From positions 2,356,001-2,420,000 of the forward strand of contig JAZARR010000214.1 in the NCBI GenBank assembly GCA_037389465.1: a stretch of 64,000 bases of DNA, given 5' to 3'. The notes beneath the pieces are model-generated. The model saw only the letters and a list, made by a program, of their open reading frames with translations. It was not told the DNA's origin and did no database searches. The translations under genes were made by a program, and so were the position numbers. This DNA comes from Baylisascaris procyonis. Lineage: Eukaryota > Nematoda > Chromadorea > Rhabditida > Ascarididae. The first letter of the stretch is position 1. Each line of letters opens with the position of its first letter. Below, piece after piece: positions 10,714-23,854 of this stretch.

Positions 10714-12895
10714 GTCGTGATTCCATATTTATTTTGCATCAATTCTTTTTTTTTTGCACATAAACCGAAGGGAATATGTTTTTCTAAAAATCTACCCGAT
10801 GCAATGAGATAGCCAAGCAGACGCATATAGAATCAATGTCGGCTGCGCTTGCTTGATCCGAAAAATGGTGCAAGGTGCTCAGCTGTGAATATGTAATAAA
10901 TGAGTTTAGTTTGTCTAGCTGAAAATATTTTCATAAAATTCGCTTCTATTTAATTTTCTTTTGTCGATTCGCCATAAATTTTTTCAAATATTTTAACTAA
11001 CATCTCAGAAAGATTTGGCGAAAGGCAATAAAGCTTAAAAAAATTCCCTCTATCGTTTGCATTGTTGAATTCTTCATAATGCATATTGCAGTTTAGCAAA
11101 TCACTGACCGAAAAATAATACTGCGCAAAGTAGTACTGCAATAGCTATCGTTTCATTTCTTATTCAGTGCTTCATAGAAATGTGTTGGTTCTCTCATAGC
11201 AGATCTCAGCGCAGTAAATGACAATAGGGATGGTAGGGGAAAGATGAGCGTGGAGAAGAAGAAAAGCATCGTCTTTCTAAAACTAAAATGTAAAATTAAG
11301 ACTTTTCAATATTTTTCAACATTTATAATACATTTCCGATATTTCAATACAAAAAAAAATTTCAATAATTACTCAGTACTATTTTCAACAGTTCTCAGTT
11401 TATAACAGTTCCTCTTTTACTGATGCAAATTATTCCAAGCGTGAAGAAATTTCAAGACACCTACATAAAATTTTTAGACCTACCATTCTGCAATCTGTTT
11501 AGCCTTACCTATATGCTTCAAATTTAGCAACGAAATGCAAAAACGTCGTGCTTAAGGGAATATCTTAGCGGCGAGTGAACATTGACCTTATATGAGTGAC
11601 AAGTTAAGATCGTTGACATAAAGAACACACTATCATGCCATAAAGCTGCTATAATTACTAACGATTTTGACAACCCGATCAGAGAAAGTGAGCAGGTATC
11701 GCTGACCTTAGACGAGCAGTGGTCACATTTGTGTGGACACCGGTTACCTGATGGTTTGTCCACATACGACACGCGTCCTTATCATTTATCGCTGATTTAC
11801 ACACTGCTGATTAGAGAAACGCAAACTGCTCGGCGAGAACTGCAATTGCACAAATGCTAATAGAATAGCCAAAGTTGTGCATATAGGAAATTTGCCTCCA
11901 ATTTCTAAATGGAAAAAACAATAATAAATGGATTATGACTTGCAATCTGATTTATTTGTTTTACCACTATCAAAATAATTATAATTGGTAGCATAAACAT
12001 AGAAAAAAAACTCATAATTCCTCAAGTCTTCAACAATTCGTAGAATACTTGCATATGAATTGGTTGAATTTAAAATATGCTCCTTGCATCACATTATCGT
12101 TTATTCAATTGCATTTGAAGGGGGTGCTAACTATTTGAATGAACACTGCTAAATGGATAATCTTGAGTGATTCATTTTGCATTATTATTGAGCTTTAAAC
12201 ATTAAACTGTATTATTAAATTTGTCAGATCAAGAACCAATGAAAAGAGTGAATGAGCGAAAAGGTCGCTTGGCATGGAATTAAGCAACTAAAGTGAAATT
12301 TTTTGAAAATATCTCTGCAATATTCGCTTTCTTCTCGTTATAATTTTATTAGTCATGTTGTTGCCATTAGGCACTTGAGTATTAGCGATTTTCTCACTTA
12401 ATCATCCAAATAAACAGAAAAAAGTAAAAAATAAATAAGGAAAAGATGAGAAGAAGGCAAGCAGAGATTAAGCAGACGACGACTGATATTTTTAATTCCT
12501 TCTTTGGGCAGCTTTTGCTGTGCTGGAGTGATCGTGTTTACTTTTTATCCATCACAGCGCATTCGTATCCAGCAGGATATTCGACTGCAAATCTGGCAAA
12601 TCTTTTCTATTGTTCGTTATTTTTTAAAGATCTGATGCAAATTTTCTAAAGGTGCGCAGATATGCAAATTTCGACAATTTGATCAAAATTACTTCTCTGG
12701 ACCAATAATGGCGGTGCTTAGTATGAGTGAAAATTGAGTCACCTGATGATAGCGTAATATAATGTGAAATGCTTTCGTCAGAGTTGAAGCTGCAATTAAA
12801 ATTGCGCCAGCTTAAGTTAGTACAAAGCTGTGATTTAACTCAGTGCTTATATTCAGGCGAAAATTTGAATAAAACTTTGCGAATGAATATTTATA

Positions 12896-12981
12896 CGATT
12901 ATCATTATCGTATAAAGAGGTGTGGAGCTTTCCACCGATTATCATTAATAAATTGTGCACATTATCGTATAAAGAGGTGTG
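12896..12981. repeat. 22-bp direct repeat with nested 12-bp repeat
   Basis: CATTATCGTATAAAGAGGTG plus two more bases (TG) occurs identically at 12903-12924 and 12960-12981, period 57. CGATTATCATTA occurs at 12896-12907 and 12936-12947. This is a small local duplication without recognised coding or mobile-element context. Confidence 0.85.
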
Positions 12982-13080
12982 CATCATGAAAAATCTTTAA
13001 CATCATTTTCCATTTAACTAATTGAAGTTATTACCAATTCCGCTGAGATATTTTTGTCAAAATGAACACTGAGGATGAAT

Positions 13081-13330
13081 GACACAGATAGCATTTTTGC
13101 ATTTTTGCCTCACTTTGCTTCCGGCTCCGCAAATCGGACTATGCATTCGGCGGATGGCCGCCAACGTGAAAGCGTCGACAAGCGAGATGCTCTCGAAGCA
13201 CGCACGCGTCACCCGGCTGTAATTAACAAGTGAGCGTACAGTATATAGGGCAGCAGTAATCACGAGCGGGCAATCGCTATTGTTTCGTCGTGCTAGGCGC
13301 ATGCGCATTCGAATTCCCTTCAATCAACGT
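13081..13330. promoter_or_regulatory. GC-rich block, possible promoter or exon of unknown strand
   Basis: About 250 bp of high GC and CpG in AT-rich surroundings, with open frames on both strands (minus 13057-13323; plus ATG 13141 for 30 codons to a GTGAGC donor). A TATATAG element sits near 13241. It resembles the block at 10541-10713 in having a short ATG frame that stops directly after a splice donor. Confidence 0.25.
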
Positions 13331-13992
13331 TTCATTAAAAATGCATCATTTTGAGTGCACACAGAGAATGGAATGATCGTGGAGTGTGCTCGACGACGAG
13401 ATGAATTATGAAAATTAGCTGTGCTGAATCGAAATGCGCTATGCGAGCGAATCTTCTATACAAACCACTTTTCATGATAATAGGGACCATGTGCTATTAT
13501 TCCAGAAAATAAGGTGTTCAAGGATTCGGGAATTATATACAGTGCAAGCTTAGTTTCTGTACCCTAAACCGTTGCCGTGTGTGATAGAACCCTCTTCTTT
13601 CGCAGTTAATATGGTATCGCATATGCTAACAAAAGTGAACATATAGAACTCAATATGAGGAAAGGCAAATAAATTAACACTTCCTCGAATGCTGCAGAAG
13701 TTTTTAAAAATATATGATCTTAAAAGGATTCCATTCATTATGAGTTAAATTGAGCTCATCTAGAAACAATGATTGTTCCACTAGAGCGGCGTACGTTGAA
13801 CGTCCTTTTTAATATGTAATATCATGATGTTAGTTAGCATTCTATCGGGCACAGGAGTATTGTTTTCGTATCGATTTGCTTTTATATCACACCATGAATC
13901 CAAAGATGTTCCGATTTTTTGCAGTTTACGCAGAAAACTATCAAATAGCAAAATTTACCTTATTTTGTATTTTAATCCGCGTAAAAAGAAAA

Positions 13993-13995
<3 letters not shown>

Positions 13996-14061
<66 letters not shown>
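13996..14061. repeat. (TA)n microsatellite, about 66 bp
   Basis: Uninterrupted AT dinucleotide run. It creates spurious Ile-Tyr repeat frames on both strands. Confidence 0.95.
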
Positions 14062-14064
<3 letters not shown>

Positions 14065-14851
14065 TTTATAGAAAGATGACTTTATCAGTGGATACCTGAT
14101 ATTTGATGGACATCTTTGCAAATATCACTATAATGTTGTGACAATTTTGCTCTAATCGCTTTACTGTTTTATGGGTATCATTACAATTTAACTTTACATT
14201 TCTTCGATCTCTTCAATTGTTCCTCTGTTCAGTCAATAATTAATCTATGTGATCTTCATTTTGGGAGAGCAAACAGCCTGATTGACTAATTTATTCAACT
14301 TTCATGACTCAAAGCAGCAAAATATTTCTAGGCCAATAGAAGTTCGCAATCATTGCGGACATCACCAAAAAATGGTTGCTGCGATTCAGCTAACAGCTCT
14401 CGTCACACTATAAAACACTTTTAACGACGGCCCATTTATACCCTCATTCGTTTCTCTCATGAACAAATGTATATTGCATACTCACCTCACTTATATAGGA
14501 GCTGTCGTAAATTTGGTACTTTAGCTGTTTTGTTCATCATCGATTTAACCATTCGTGGTTTATATTCATTTGTTAATGTTCATTGTAAGTAATAGGTATT
14601 ATGTGCATTATTTTAGCAAATTCCTTTGCTATGTTATGCCCGGCATTTTCCTGAAAACTTTTATTCTCGCACAGAAGTAATTATCGCTTATAATAGCATT
14701 TCAAGGTTACTGTTTATTTTCCGTGTAGACGTTCGCTTATATAAACCTCCTCTTCAATTAGTGTTTGCACTATTATGAATGTGATATATGTTGATGAGCT
14801 AGGAAGCAATTAGATAGAATCATTTTATGGGCGTATATGACGAGTACTCAC

Positions 14852-14974
14852 TCAATCTTTGGTTGGTTCGTCCCATGAGGAAAGTGGACCGAATTTGTAT
14901 GCTATCACGCAAGATGTCACCAACTTCGAGTATTTTTACATCTTCAGTGCCATCTGGCCAAGCAATAATGTTCC
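14852..14974 (-). CDS. candidate internal exon of an unknown gene
   Basis: On the minus strand the frame reads NIIAWPDGTEDVKILEVGD and then ILRDSIQIRSTFLMGRT, and ends at a perfect GTGAGT donor (last exon base 14852, phase 1). Its 5' limit is an AG at 14976-14975, but the sequence before it is poor in pyrimidines. The composition is typical of a folded protein. Two possible downstream exons (near 14390 and 14270) keep the frame, so the gene structure is unresolved. No family is recognised. Confidence 0.35.
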
Positions 14975-15485
14975 CTCGATGTGATGATTATGAGTCACCA
15001 ACTCATAAACTTCACTGAAAATACGAAATGCGCTTCACAATGAATTCTCGAATATTTTATACCGAATTAGGTGATTATAAGTGTGTTAGTCGATTGAATT
15101 CCCAAGCAACATCGTATCACATTCTTACGGCCGCCTTCATTAGAGAGTCAATTCAGCAGACTTTTTCTTTTATCGCGATTTTATGTCGTTTTTCTCATAT
15201 ATCACCTCTTTTTCAGTGAAAAAATAATGTATAAGCGGTTTGTAGTAGCTGAAGTATCGCAGAATAGCTAAGGGGTTTTTAAGTGCAATTTGCTTTTGAT
15301 GAAACTGCAAAAATCTGAAAGAATATCTTGAAGGGGAAGACCGCGCTATTGTAGAAGGCGATTCACAAACTGCTTGAAGGAATCCAGCCAACGTTAACGT
15401 AACACAAGTTTTCGTTAAGAACGCTTATGTTTGAACATCAAGAGGCAACAAACCGTACATATCACCCTAATTTAATTTTCTTCAG

Positions 15486-15629
15486 CCTCACAGCCGTGCC
15501 AGAAAGTGTCGAAAGGCGATTGTCGAAGAAACACTGTTGAGGGGGATGATGCGTTCGTCTCGACAGGATTTGGCAGATGTGTACGTCGAAGGTCAGAAAG
15601 CTGTTGCACGATTGCTAATAGCCAACTGA
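15486..15629 (+). CDS. candidate 3'-terminal exon of an unknown gene
   Basis: The exon starts after a strong acceptor, TTAATTTTCTTCAG, and runs 47 codons in phase 0 to TGA 15627-15629. The product is basic and helical, containing RKAIVEETLLRGMM and DLADVYVEGQKAVARLL. A canonical AATAAA follows at 15973. A second frame is also open here and continues to about 15660. It would give a Cys-rich product (GFGRCVRRRSESCC), so the reading frame is uncertain. No upstream exon with matching phase was found and no family is recognised. Confidence 0.35.
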   Translation, partial: PHSRARKCRKAIVEETLLRGMMRSSRQDLADVYVEGQKAVARLLIAN

Positions 15630-15972
15630 TTGACAGCGTGTATACACACACTTATTGCGAGTAATTGCTGTTTGCTAGCAAACATGACATGCAGAACGGT
15701 TTAGTGACTGTGTTATGTGACACCAAACCCCTCAAACACCGACTCCCGTATGCAATTAATTCTAGCACCTTTCCCCTTTGATGACCTCTACCGCCCTCTA
15801 CTCGTACCGTTCACTAAACATCGGCATCCATTTGAGATACGACACTCCTACTCTGCGGGCGACTGTCGATTATTTCACACCCATCGAATAGCGTCACTCA
15901 AAGTTCACCGAACGCTTTGCCTTTCATCTCGTATTCCATCCTTTCTTCACATCCTTTAGACGCTATTCGAGA

Positions 15973-15978
15973 AATAAA
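15973..15978 (+). terminator. AATAAA poly(A) signal
   Basis: A canonical signal 345 bp downstream of the TGA at 15627-15629, in AT-rich sequence, consistent with the 3' end of the + strand gene there. Confidence 0.35.
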
Positions 15979-18900
15979 AAAAGAGTGCTTGTTGAGAACC
16001 TTATTTGGGATGATTGGAACAAAACCTAGAAAATACAGTGATTATAAATGATGTTGCTTCAATAGTATCGATTTTAAATCATTAAAAAAATTTAACGCCA
16101 AGCATGGCTATCATTGCTGTAGATAATTAAAAAAGTGGAAATAGATGAGTTCATCTTATGCAGCGTTTTTCGTTCCGGCGGCGTTTAAAAATGATGCACT
16201 ATGCCAAAAGTTGTCTTTCTATTTGTGCACCTCATATGATTAAACATTATCCAGGAAAGTTATGCTTGCCAATTCAAGTATTTAAATTTGGTCCTGTTCA
16301 ATAATGGTGCATATTCTTTTTTCTCCCGTCGTTAAATGAAAGTATCGCTTGATACGTGAATCACCTGTGCAAAACTCACTTCAAATCACTAATTTCTAAA
16401 TGATACACTGATAACGTTAATGATCAAAGAGCTAACATTACTTAATTATGCTTTCCAATCTTAATTATTCTATCACATAATATATGAGCGCTCATTAGAA
16501 TGCTCAACAAAATATTTATTGAATTTCCTATTGAAAACATTCAATGTTTATATATTTTTTAATCAACAATCCTCTATATATATTTAACTGATTAGGATGT
16601 AAGCGAATATTACTTCACTTATCGAATTTTCCAAGTGTGGAATTGAGTTCGCTTTCTTTGGAGTCTGCTGGAATTTTCCATATTAATTCCATTGATATTT
16701 TATTTCTCATAGTTTAAGAAGAAAGTTTCACTATAAGTTATGCCCACCATTTTCTAAACAGTTGTTTAGAATCTCCGAAATTCGTTCAGTAGGTATCACT
16801 GCTGTGCCAATTATAGTCCAAAATTTCCAATATTCGTGAAGAGAACGGGTAAACATCAAGGTAGATGATATACGCTGACGGCTTCATTTTACAAGAAAAA
16901 ACTTGAGTACAAAATTAAGCAATCCAATCCTTGGTTGCTCTCCCACAACTTCAAGACATCAAACCCTTCTTATGCCTTGCAACATTAATAAGTAAACATG
17001 ATGCTATTGGTAAACTGCTATTGATTGTTTTATATTCTCCCCCACGTACTCAACGCTCTCAGTCTCTCGATGTGAGAAGAAAGCTACAGTATTACGTCCA
17101 ACGGCAATCTGTAGTTGCCGTAGCCGTGAAATGCCGTTCTACAGTTCTGAAAGCGAAGAGAATACTGCCATTCTACTTCGCTAAGAGAAAGGACAATTGC
17201 GAGGAATGACTGCAATCGCTTAACAATATGTTAATTCTAGCGGAAGTTACAGGATTGATTGGTTTCTTCTCCAAAACTGGCCAATGTTACTGCTTGCTTC
17301 TTTGGATGCACAAATGTACTTTTGTTTGCTACGCATTAAAAGTGGCCAAAGGAATGTTCATTAACAACGAATGAGTGCAAAAGTGAATAGATAAACGATT
17401 TACGCACTTCAGTACTTAAAGGAAATTCACTGATGAGAATGGGGAGCAAGGAAGAGAGCTTGCTCAGCAAAGCAAGATTGGTTATGTGCTTGATTGTGTG
17501 TGAATCGCTTGCCAACAGCTAGCATTGTTCCCGAATGAGCCATTTTGCTCATAACAATTTCAAATAAACAATAAAAAATTTTGCTTTATGTGTCTCTGGA
17601 TTTGCGCCGACTCGACGATCATTCATTCGTTGCCACTCAATAATTCCTAGTTTTCACATTGTTGGACATTATGAAAGCAGTATAGGGATGAAGAAATGGA
17701 GGGAAGTGAGATGGGTGGATGGAGGGAAGGGAAGGGAAGGTGAATGAATAAGAGCGGGAATGCAGGATCGGAAATGACTCTCGTCAACAAAATATATCAT
17801 CTTCAACAACAATTGTCTGTCTATGCAATCTAATTCGTCTTCACCTTAATTAATGCATAGTGACGCTGAGTGTAGCGTCGTAACGTTCAACAATGCATAC
17901 GTTTCAATGACCTTGAGATGTGTCCATTTTGTGATGATCGCATTCGGAATAAACGAACAAATTCGCACTTCAAATCCACCAATAATTTAAGTGCATAGGC
18001 GAATTGTCATCGTCACATTTGCAAAAAGCTTCGATGTGTGCAACGATGCTACGGTAATGCGCTGCGTTGGATTTCAAATTGCATGATTTACATATAGATG
18101 ATGATTTGAATGTTTCGGCTATGCTCATTGCTTAGCGCTACAAACCTTCATTGTCGCAATTACTAGTGAAATTGTTCAGAGATGGTGATAACGCAGTTGG
18201 GGAATATTGACGAATGATAGCATTGTTTTCAAATATGGGATCTTAAATGGGGGGTCCAGCAAGATCCCTAAATCATAAAGATGCCTCTGATGGAATCTCC
18301 ATCAAAATTTTTGCCGAATTGGTCAATGTAATACTTGAGCGTCAATTCTGCAAGAGAAAAGAAGTATTGCACAGAAAGTATGAATGCGTTTCAGGCTTCA
18401 GAGGAGGCTTACTGCTAAAGCGGTCACTTTTGCGCAAATTTGATCTCCGGCGATACCTAAAACTATCTAAAGGAAGTGTTTTATGCTTTGTTTCTTTGAT
18501 AACCTTCTTTGAGCGCAGTGAAACCATATGAGTGATGATTTGACGTAAATGTGTGGTAGGGAAATTATGCGAAGCACAGCGAGTGAAATCGGATGTGTCC
18601 CCGAGGGGGGACACTCTCGGCACTGCGTTATACTTGGTGATAGTCTCTCACAGAGCTGGCACACTAATCGTGCGCATAATAGGTGCGCAACGCAAACACA
18701 CCCTAATTCAATAAGGTTGTCCCAAATCGTTGCCGCTCTTCATTATAACCGACCGTTTGCTCATCGCTTCATCCTTCAACGATTTCCTCACCACATATGC
18801 AGCACTTTTGTCTAAACTTAAAAACTTGAAAGCTTGTGCTCGATTGTTTCTGATGATATTTTCCTCAATAAATAATCTGCAATACGGAAATCATTTCTAT

Positions 18901-21900
18901 CCTTAAGTGGTATCAAATGCGCATGCGTTCATAGCTGTTGTATCAGCACATATGTCTGTTTGTATGTCCGTTAGTTCCAAATCGAGAAGGTAACTGAAGC
19001 TAGAGTGGCACAACTAGATGAGCATAATCTGCAATGGTATTTACTCTCAGAAGTCGAGTTTTTTCCACATAACTGAACTATTGCTACAACTGAATTTTTA
19101 GAGGATATTTCGATGGAACGGTTATCTGTGAGGAGAATTTCAACACCATAAGCTTTTACCAAAACAATTCCAGATTGATGTTTTTTTGTTAATCAGTAGA
19201 AGCAATTACTCAATCAAGGCTTTAAATTTCGACGCTACATTGCCATACAAAATTCAATTATGCAAAATTTGCACGAAAATCTTTGAAACGGTCGATCATC
19301 GGCATTCAAATCCACTCCTCAAAGCGCACAGAATATAAAGTTGTTCTAGAAAAAAGGTTGTTTAAATTTCGCTATATATCGCTTGTCCTGAAGTGGATAA
19401 AAAAGCCTTTCTATTGGCCAGCGGGAGAGTATGTGTCCAATATTCTGGATGAAAATTTTGGATCTCTACCAGGAGGGTCATTTCATTGGACAATTCACGC
19501 AGCCGTTCCTCAACATCCAATTTTAGTTCAATCGAGCAAACCACAACAAATGTTTTGATTCCTTACAAGAAGCATGGAAAATGGATTTTTCATATTTTCA
19601 TGGGATTCTTGGGAAACCTAATGTGATATGGGAAAGCAAATTTAGAATCCGGTTCTAGTCAAAAGGATGGTACGGAAAGGCCCGTTCCAGCTTTGCTGAG
19701 AGGAATAAGATACCTCTCATTCGATTTACAAACGATTATAGATTTCATCCCCTGTGTGAAGAAACATTTTTTGCATAGTCCATTATTCCATCAGATTTGC
19801 TATAGAACTATTTGCGACATCCAAATTTCGACCAAATCAACTAAGTAACGAAAACTCGTAGCATTTTTATGAAGGACCAATTTGAAAAATTTTCTAAATT
19901 TTTCCTTCAAAGTTTCTTGAAAATGCTGTACATAGAAGCTCTAGCAAACACAGAACGTTGATCATACAATACAAAAATTGTGCCTTTCATTCATAAACAT
20001 CTGCCGTGAATTGCACAACTTTTTGAATCTGATGGAATAATGTAGCACTTGTAGAGTATCGTTACGGACGGTTAAGACAGATATACAAATATGAGTGGAA
20101 TTCAATGCAGTTGGATTGGGACATGTCCACTTAATAACACTCAGAACTTTACATATAATACTAAATTGTTCTAAATAACAGCTCCTACGCTTGAAGCGTA
20201 GAATGAAATCAGTCGATAGAACCACTCGCGATCAACGATTTACAGTAGTCCGATCTACAGGGAGAATTTCGTTAAGCAAGAGTGGTTATGCTTATATTTG
20301 TAACGGGCTTCACAGACCTGTCCGCTGCGCGATTTTTCGTCATGGCGGAAGGGGCGAGGCATTTTCGCACTAGATCATTTCCACTGCGGTCACTTCTGCC
20401 GTGACGTGTTTCCATACAAGCAATTCTCACTACGTGTGCATCAGCACCTGTTGAGAGGTGCTAATTGGACAGCGTGGTACGGTCTGCAATGTGGAGGACC
20501 AAAGTAAACCCATACAGAATCTGAATTAAGCTCGTGATGTAAACAACCAATTCGATTTTTATGATGCTCCTACAATCTGCTTGAAGCACAGTTGATCGTG
20601 AAAGGCTGCAACTTCGATCGCTCATTCCTTAAGCGCAGCCTTGTTGCTTCTGAAACAATTACATTATGTCATGCGACACTGTTTTGAGCCAATCTCTTCA
20701 AAGAGAGTGATTGCAAGGTGGCTGATCGCGAAGTAATATGCTCAGCACTCTCCGTCCCACTGTTCACTCCATTACGGCCAACTTTTCAACTCCGATCTTA
20801 GTAGGAGCAAGCATCCCAACTTTTTTCATGATAAGCTCTTCAAGGCGTCCTTATCCTTTCCAATGGTGATTCGCTTTCTCAACTCTCTTTGATGTGGTCG
20901 ATAAGTTAGCTCCCAAACCGAAGCAAATATTATTCGCAACTTCTTCAACCGCTGTTCTGGGCAGGCAGCTAACCGGTGGTTCCCATCATTTTATTGCTTT
21001 CAGCTGGAAGTTCACGAAACATTTCATTCGCCTCCGCCGCGTTTTTCGCAATGGAGTTGAACCTCGTCGAATCTAGGGCTGTTGAGGTATACAACTTGTT
21101 ATTAATCATGTCCGTCCAGTTGAGCATAATGATAACGACTGCCGAGCAAGCTATAAAATAACTTAGAAGGAACACTTGTTTAATATTTAGCACACCTTTG
21201 CTGAACCGAATTCGACTGAAAATTTTTAGGTTCCTTTTAGTGAAGCAATTTCGACAATTGGTCTGCCCATAATCGTTATTTCTTTGTGAAATAAGAGCTT
21301 GTTGGATAGCGCCAAATTTAATGGTGTCGGAAGCTTTTTTTTAGGATATTGAAGAGAAGACACAAGTGCATCATGTTTTCAACAGCTTATTTCTGATAAC
21401 AAGATCGTCTGTACCGCAGCAGTTTGCACGAAATCCGATCTATGCTCTCGAGTGCTAATCATCAAGTTGCTTGTTTACTCTGCTCATGATGAGACATGAT
21501 TAACAGCGAATCTATTAAGCCGTTCATGTCAGTAATTTAATTATACACTCAATTTTGCTAAGTAATTGACGGAATGAAACTGTGTAGATTTGAAACCTAT
21601 AAGCATTGTTGAAGACAAACCATTGTTATCCGATGATACCGTGTGATGGCAAGACACTCTCAGGATGTCATTGTTTCTACGTTGCTGTTCTCATTATATA
21701 AGCAGATCCAAATTTTGTTAGTCATTTGCTGAAAATTTTCAAAGATGCTTTTCGCACTGGGTCACTATTCAGTGAGGGAAGATCATGAAATGGGGATGCT
21801 CAACGAAGTCGACAGCACAAAGGTTATACTTGAAACGAAGATGAATGAAAGAAAGCTTCAATTATTCTAGCCGCAAGAGATTTCGAGTTGGATCTTCATC

Positions 21901-23854
21901 AGCAATTACTACACCGATCACCCCTTTTGCGTTTATACTGCTATTGTTCAGGATAAACCCAAACCATGGACAGAACTTTTTGACTTCGTCGTGGGATCTG
22001 ACTCAGGTGTACTCAAACTGTAACCACAGATGGGGAATTTTCAAAGTACCTGATGCGATCACTCCGTGAACTGAAGTCATAGAAAAGGGGCTCTAACCTT
22101 GCTAAGGAACGTTAAGCTGGAGTGGTTGTTTCGGTCATAATGCTGAAGACGGTGCCATCATCTAAAATCTTGGAGAATCTGACAGTGGATGTCAGATTCT
22201 CCAAAATTTGGATGATGACACCGCCTTTAGCATCTACAACATCTCATTTGCATTGACAATTCATAAATTGCAATGTTGTTTTAGTATGGTACTCGTGCCA
22301 ATGCTCTAATTTTCTCTTCACCATGTGAATGAATTTTTTCTTCGCTTTACCATGGAGCTCCGTACTTCGACCGTGCAGCTGTAATGAAGGGTTTGTGGAT
22401 GCGTCGAACAAAGTGAGAAGAAGATGAGCACATTAAGACTAATTTCGCCTTTCAAATCATTGTTCTCGATAACTCTGAATTCCATAATCGTCAACTACAG
22501 CACTCTAAAGAGGCTTGATCCAAACGTTGCAGCGACTACGAAAATATCCGACTATGTTTCTCTCACCATGAAAAACCTAACCTGAAACATTCGCCAGCTC
22601 GAAAAGCCAGTCTGTGGTGGCTAACGGTGTTTTGAGCGAGACTTCTTTGCCGTACAAAAATTCTTTCCATCCCTTCTGTTGTATAGGTTTGTGGGTGACG
22701 GATAATGCTAACGTGCAAATTCCGCTAGCAATTCGAAAATTTTCGAACCCGATCCATGAGTGGGTTATGAACATTCTCTCCCAGCCCTCTCTTCCAAAAA
22801 TTTCGAAGAAATCACATGCGATATTTCATGCCTGGAAACTCTAGTTGTAGAGTTTGGCGACATTCATGCACTCTCATGTCAAACCTCAACAAAATATTTC
22901 AAAACGTTTCCCAGTGGTTAATCTTAGAGAGACATTGCGTTTGACATCCCGTTTCGGAAAAACAGCAACCGCGGAATCTGGTAGCGATCTGTACATTCTG
23001 AGCCAGGCGCCACTGCATCTCACGAAAGCTCTCCTGAAATAGCTTGCCTTCATGAAAACATCACTTTCGTCAACCTCGATACACGAAAACTGCCACCCAT
23101 GGCGTTTCATGGTGATCTCAAAGATTCTGAATGTCGGTAGTGCGGGTCTATCCGTAACAGTGTTGGACATACTGGTTCACAAAGGCACAAGGAGATTTGT
23201 TTATTTTTTTCTTCCTGGAGTAGAAAACCTGGAACTAAGTGGCAGAATTCTGGTGTTTACAGGCGAAATGTAGATAGGAAACTCAAGGCGGAGTCAAAAG
23301 CCTGCCTGATGCAAGCAAAAGAGAGAGAAGATATGCAACTATTAGCAACATTTTTGAAGGACATGCACACAGTGATAACCCTTCACAAATTAGGCAAATT
23401 AGGTTCATAGGAGTGATGCTTTAGAAATAAGGATTTGAAAAATTGGTCAAAAAGTGGTAATTCTGGCACCGTTTGAAAAACGGCATGTGCAGCCGTCACA
23501 ATCACTCCTTCATTTCTTAATCGCCAGTTGGCTGAATCGGTCGGAAGTTAGCGGAGGCGTGTGGCACAAAAATGCACCATGGATACATAGGGTGCCGAGT
23601 ACTATTTTACAGTTTTTTTGGTGGTAGAAATGAATAATGGAAGGGTCATATCAACGTGGCGACTATAATTTGCAAACTTCTGCAAATTCTCCAACCGAGC
23701 TGGCAATGCATATTTTGACGAATAAGAGGGCACTTTATGAAGGAGTAGCAACTTCCTCCTTTTTGCAGCTGCCAAGGTGCATTTGGCCTAGTTTCTATTC
23801 CTCTGCACCCTAAAATTAACTTTCTTTCCCATATTCAAAGACGAATTCTCTGCA
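15979..23854. other. long stretch without a gene that I can defend
   Basis: Many 60-95 codon frames overlap on both strands between 18.2 and 23.3 kb without splice-phase links or recognised motifs. The density of broken frames could mean a decayed mobile element, but I see no terminal repeats, target duplications or diagnostic polymerase or integrase motifs. A minus-strand piece near 17106-17160 (acceptor GCTTTCAG) and a purine tract at 17690-17745 are the only other points of note. Confidence 0.4.
22139..22234. repeat. imperfect fold-back with about 45-nt arms and 5-nt loop
   Basis: The arm at 22139-22184 pairs with 22190-22234. The inner 15 bp (TTGGAGAATCTGACA) are perfect and the outer part has scattered mismatches and one indel. 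The loop is GTGGA. The minus strand is also open for about 43 codons across the whole structure, down to a TAA. It could be a hairpin RNA source, a fold-back element or an inverted duplication. Confidence 0.85.

Larger units (their letters stand above)
9377..14851. other. gene-poor stretch upstream of pag-3
   Basis: Apart from the GC block at 10541-10713, the direct repeat at 12896-12981 and the GC-rich block at 13081-13330, I see nothing coding that I can defend. An open minus-strand frame at 11524-11772 includes a CPHKCDHC motif but has no consistent splice partners. Confidence 0.4.

Noticed and set aside
20320..20373. FRHGGRGEA resembling the HGGG oxyanion motif of the hydrolase family
   Set aside because: It lacks the surrounding family pattern and lies 21 kb from the hydrolase exons. 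Judged chance.
18960..23600. Possible decayed BEL/Pao-type retroelement suggested by many broken ORFs
   Set aside because: No polymerase, protease, RNase H or integrase motif was convincing, and no long terminal repeats or target-site duplication could be seen.
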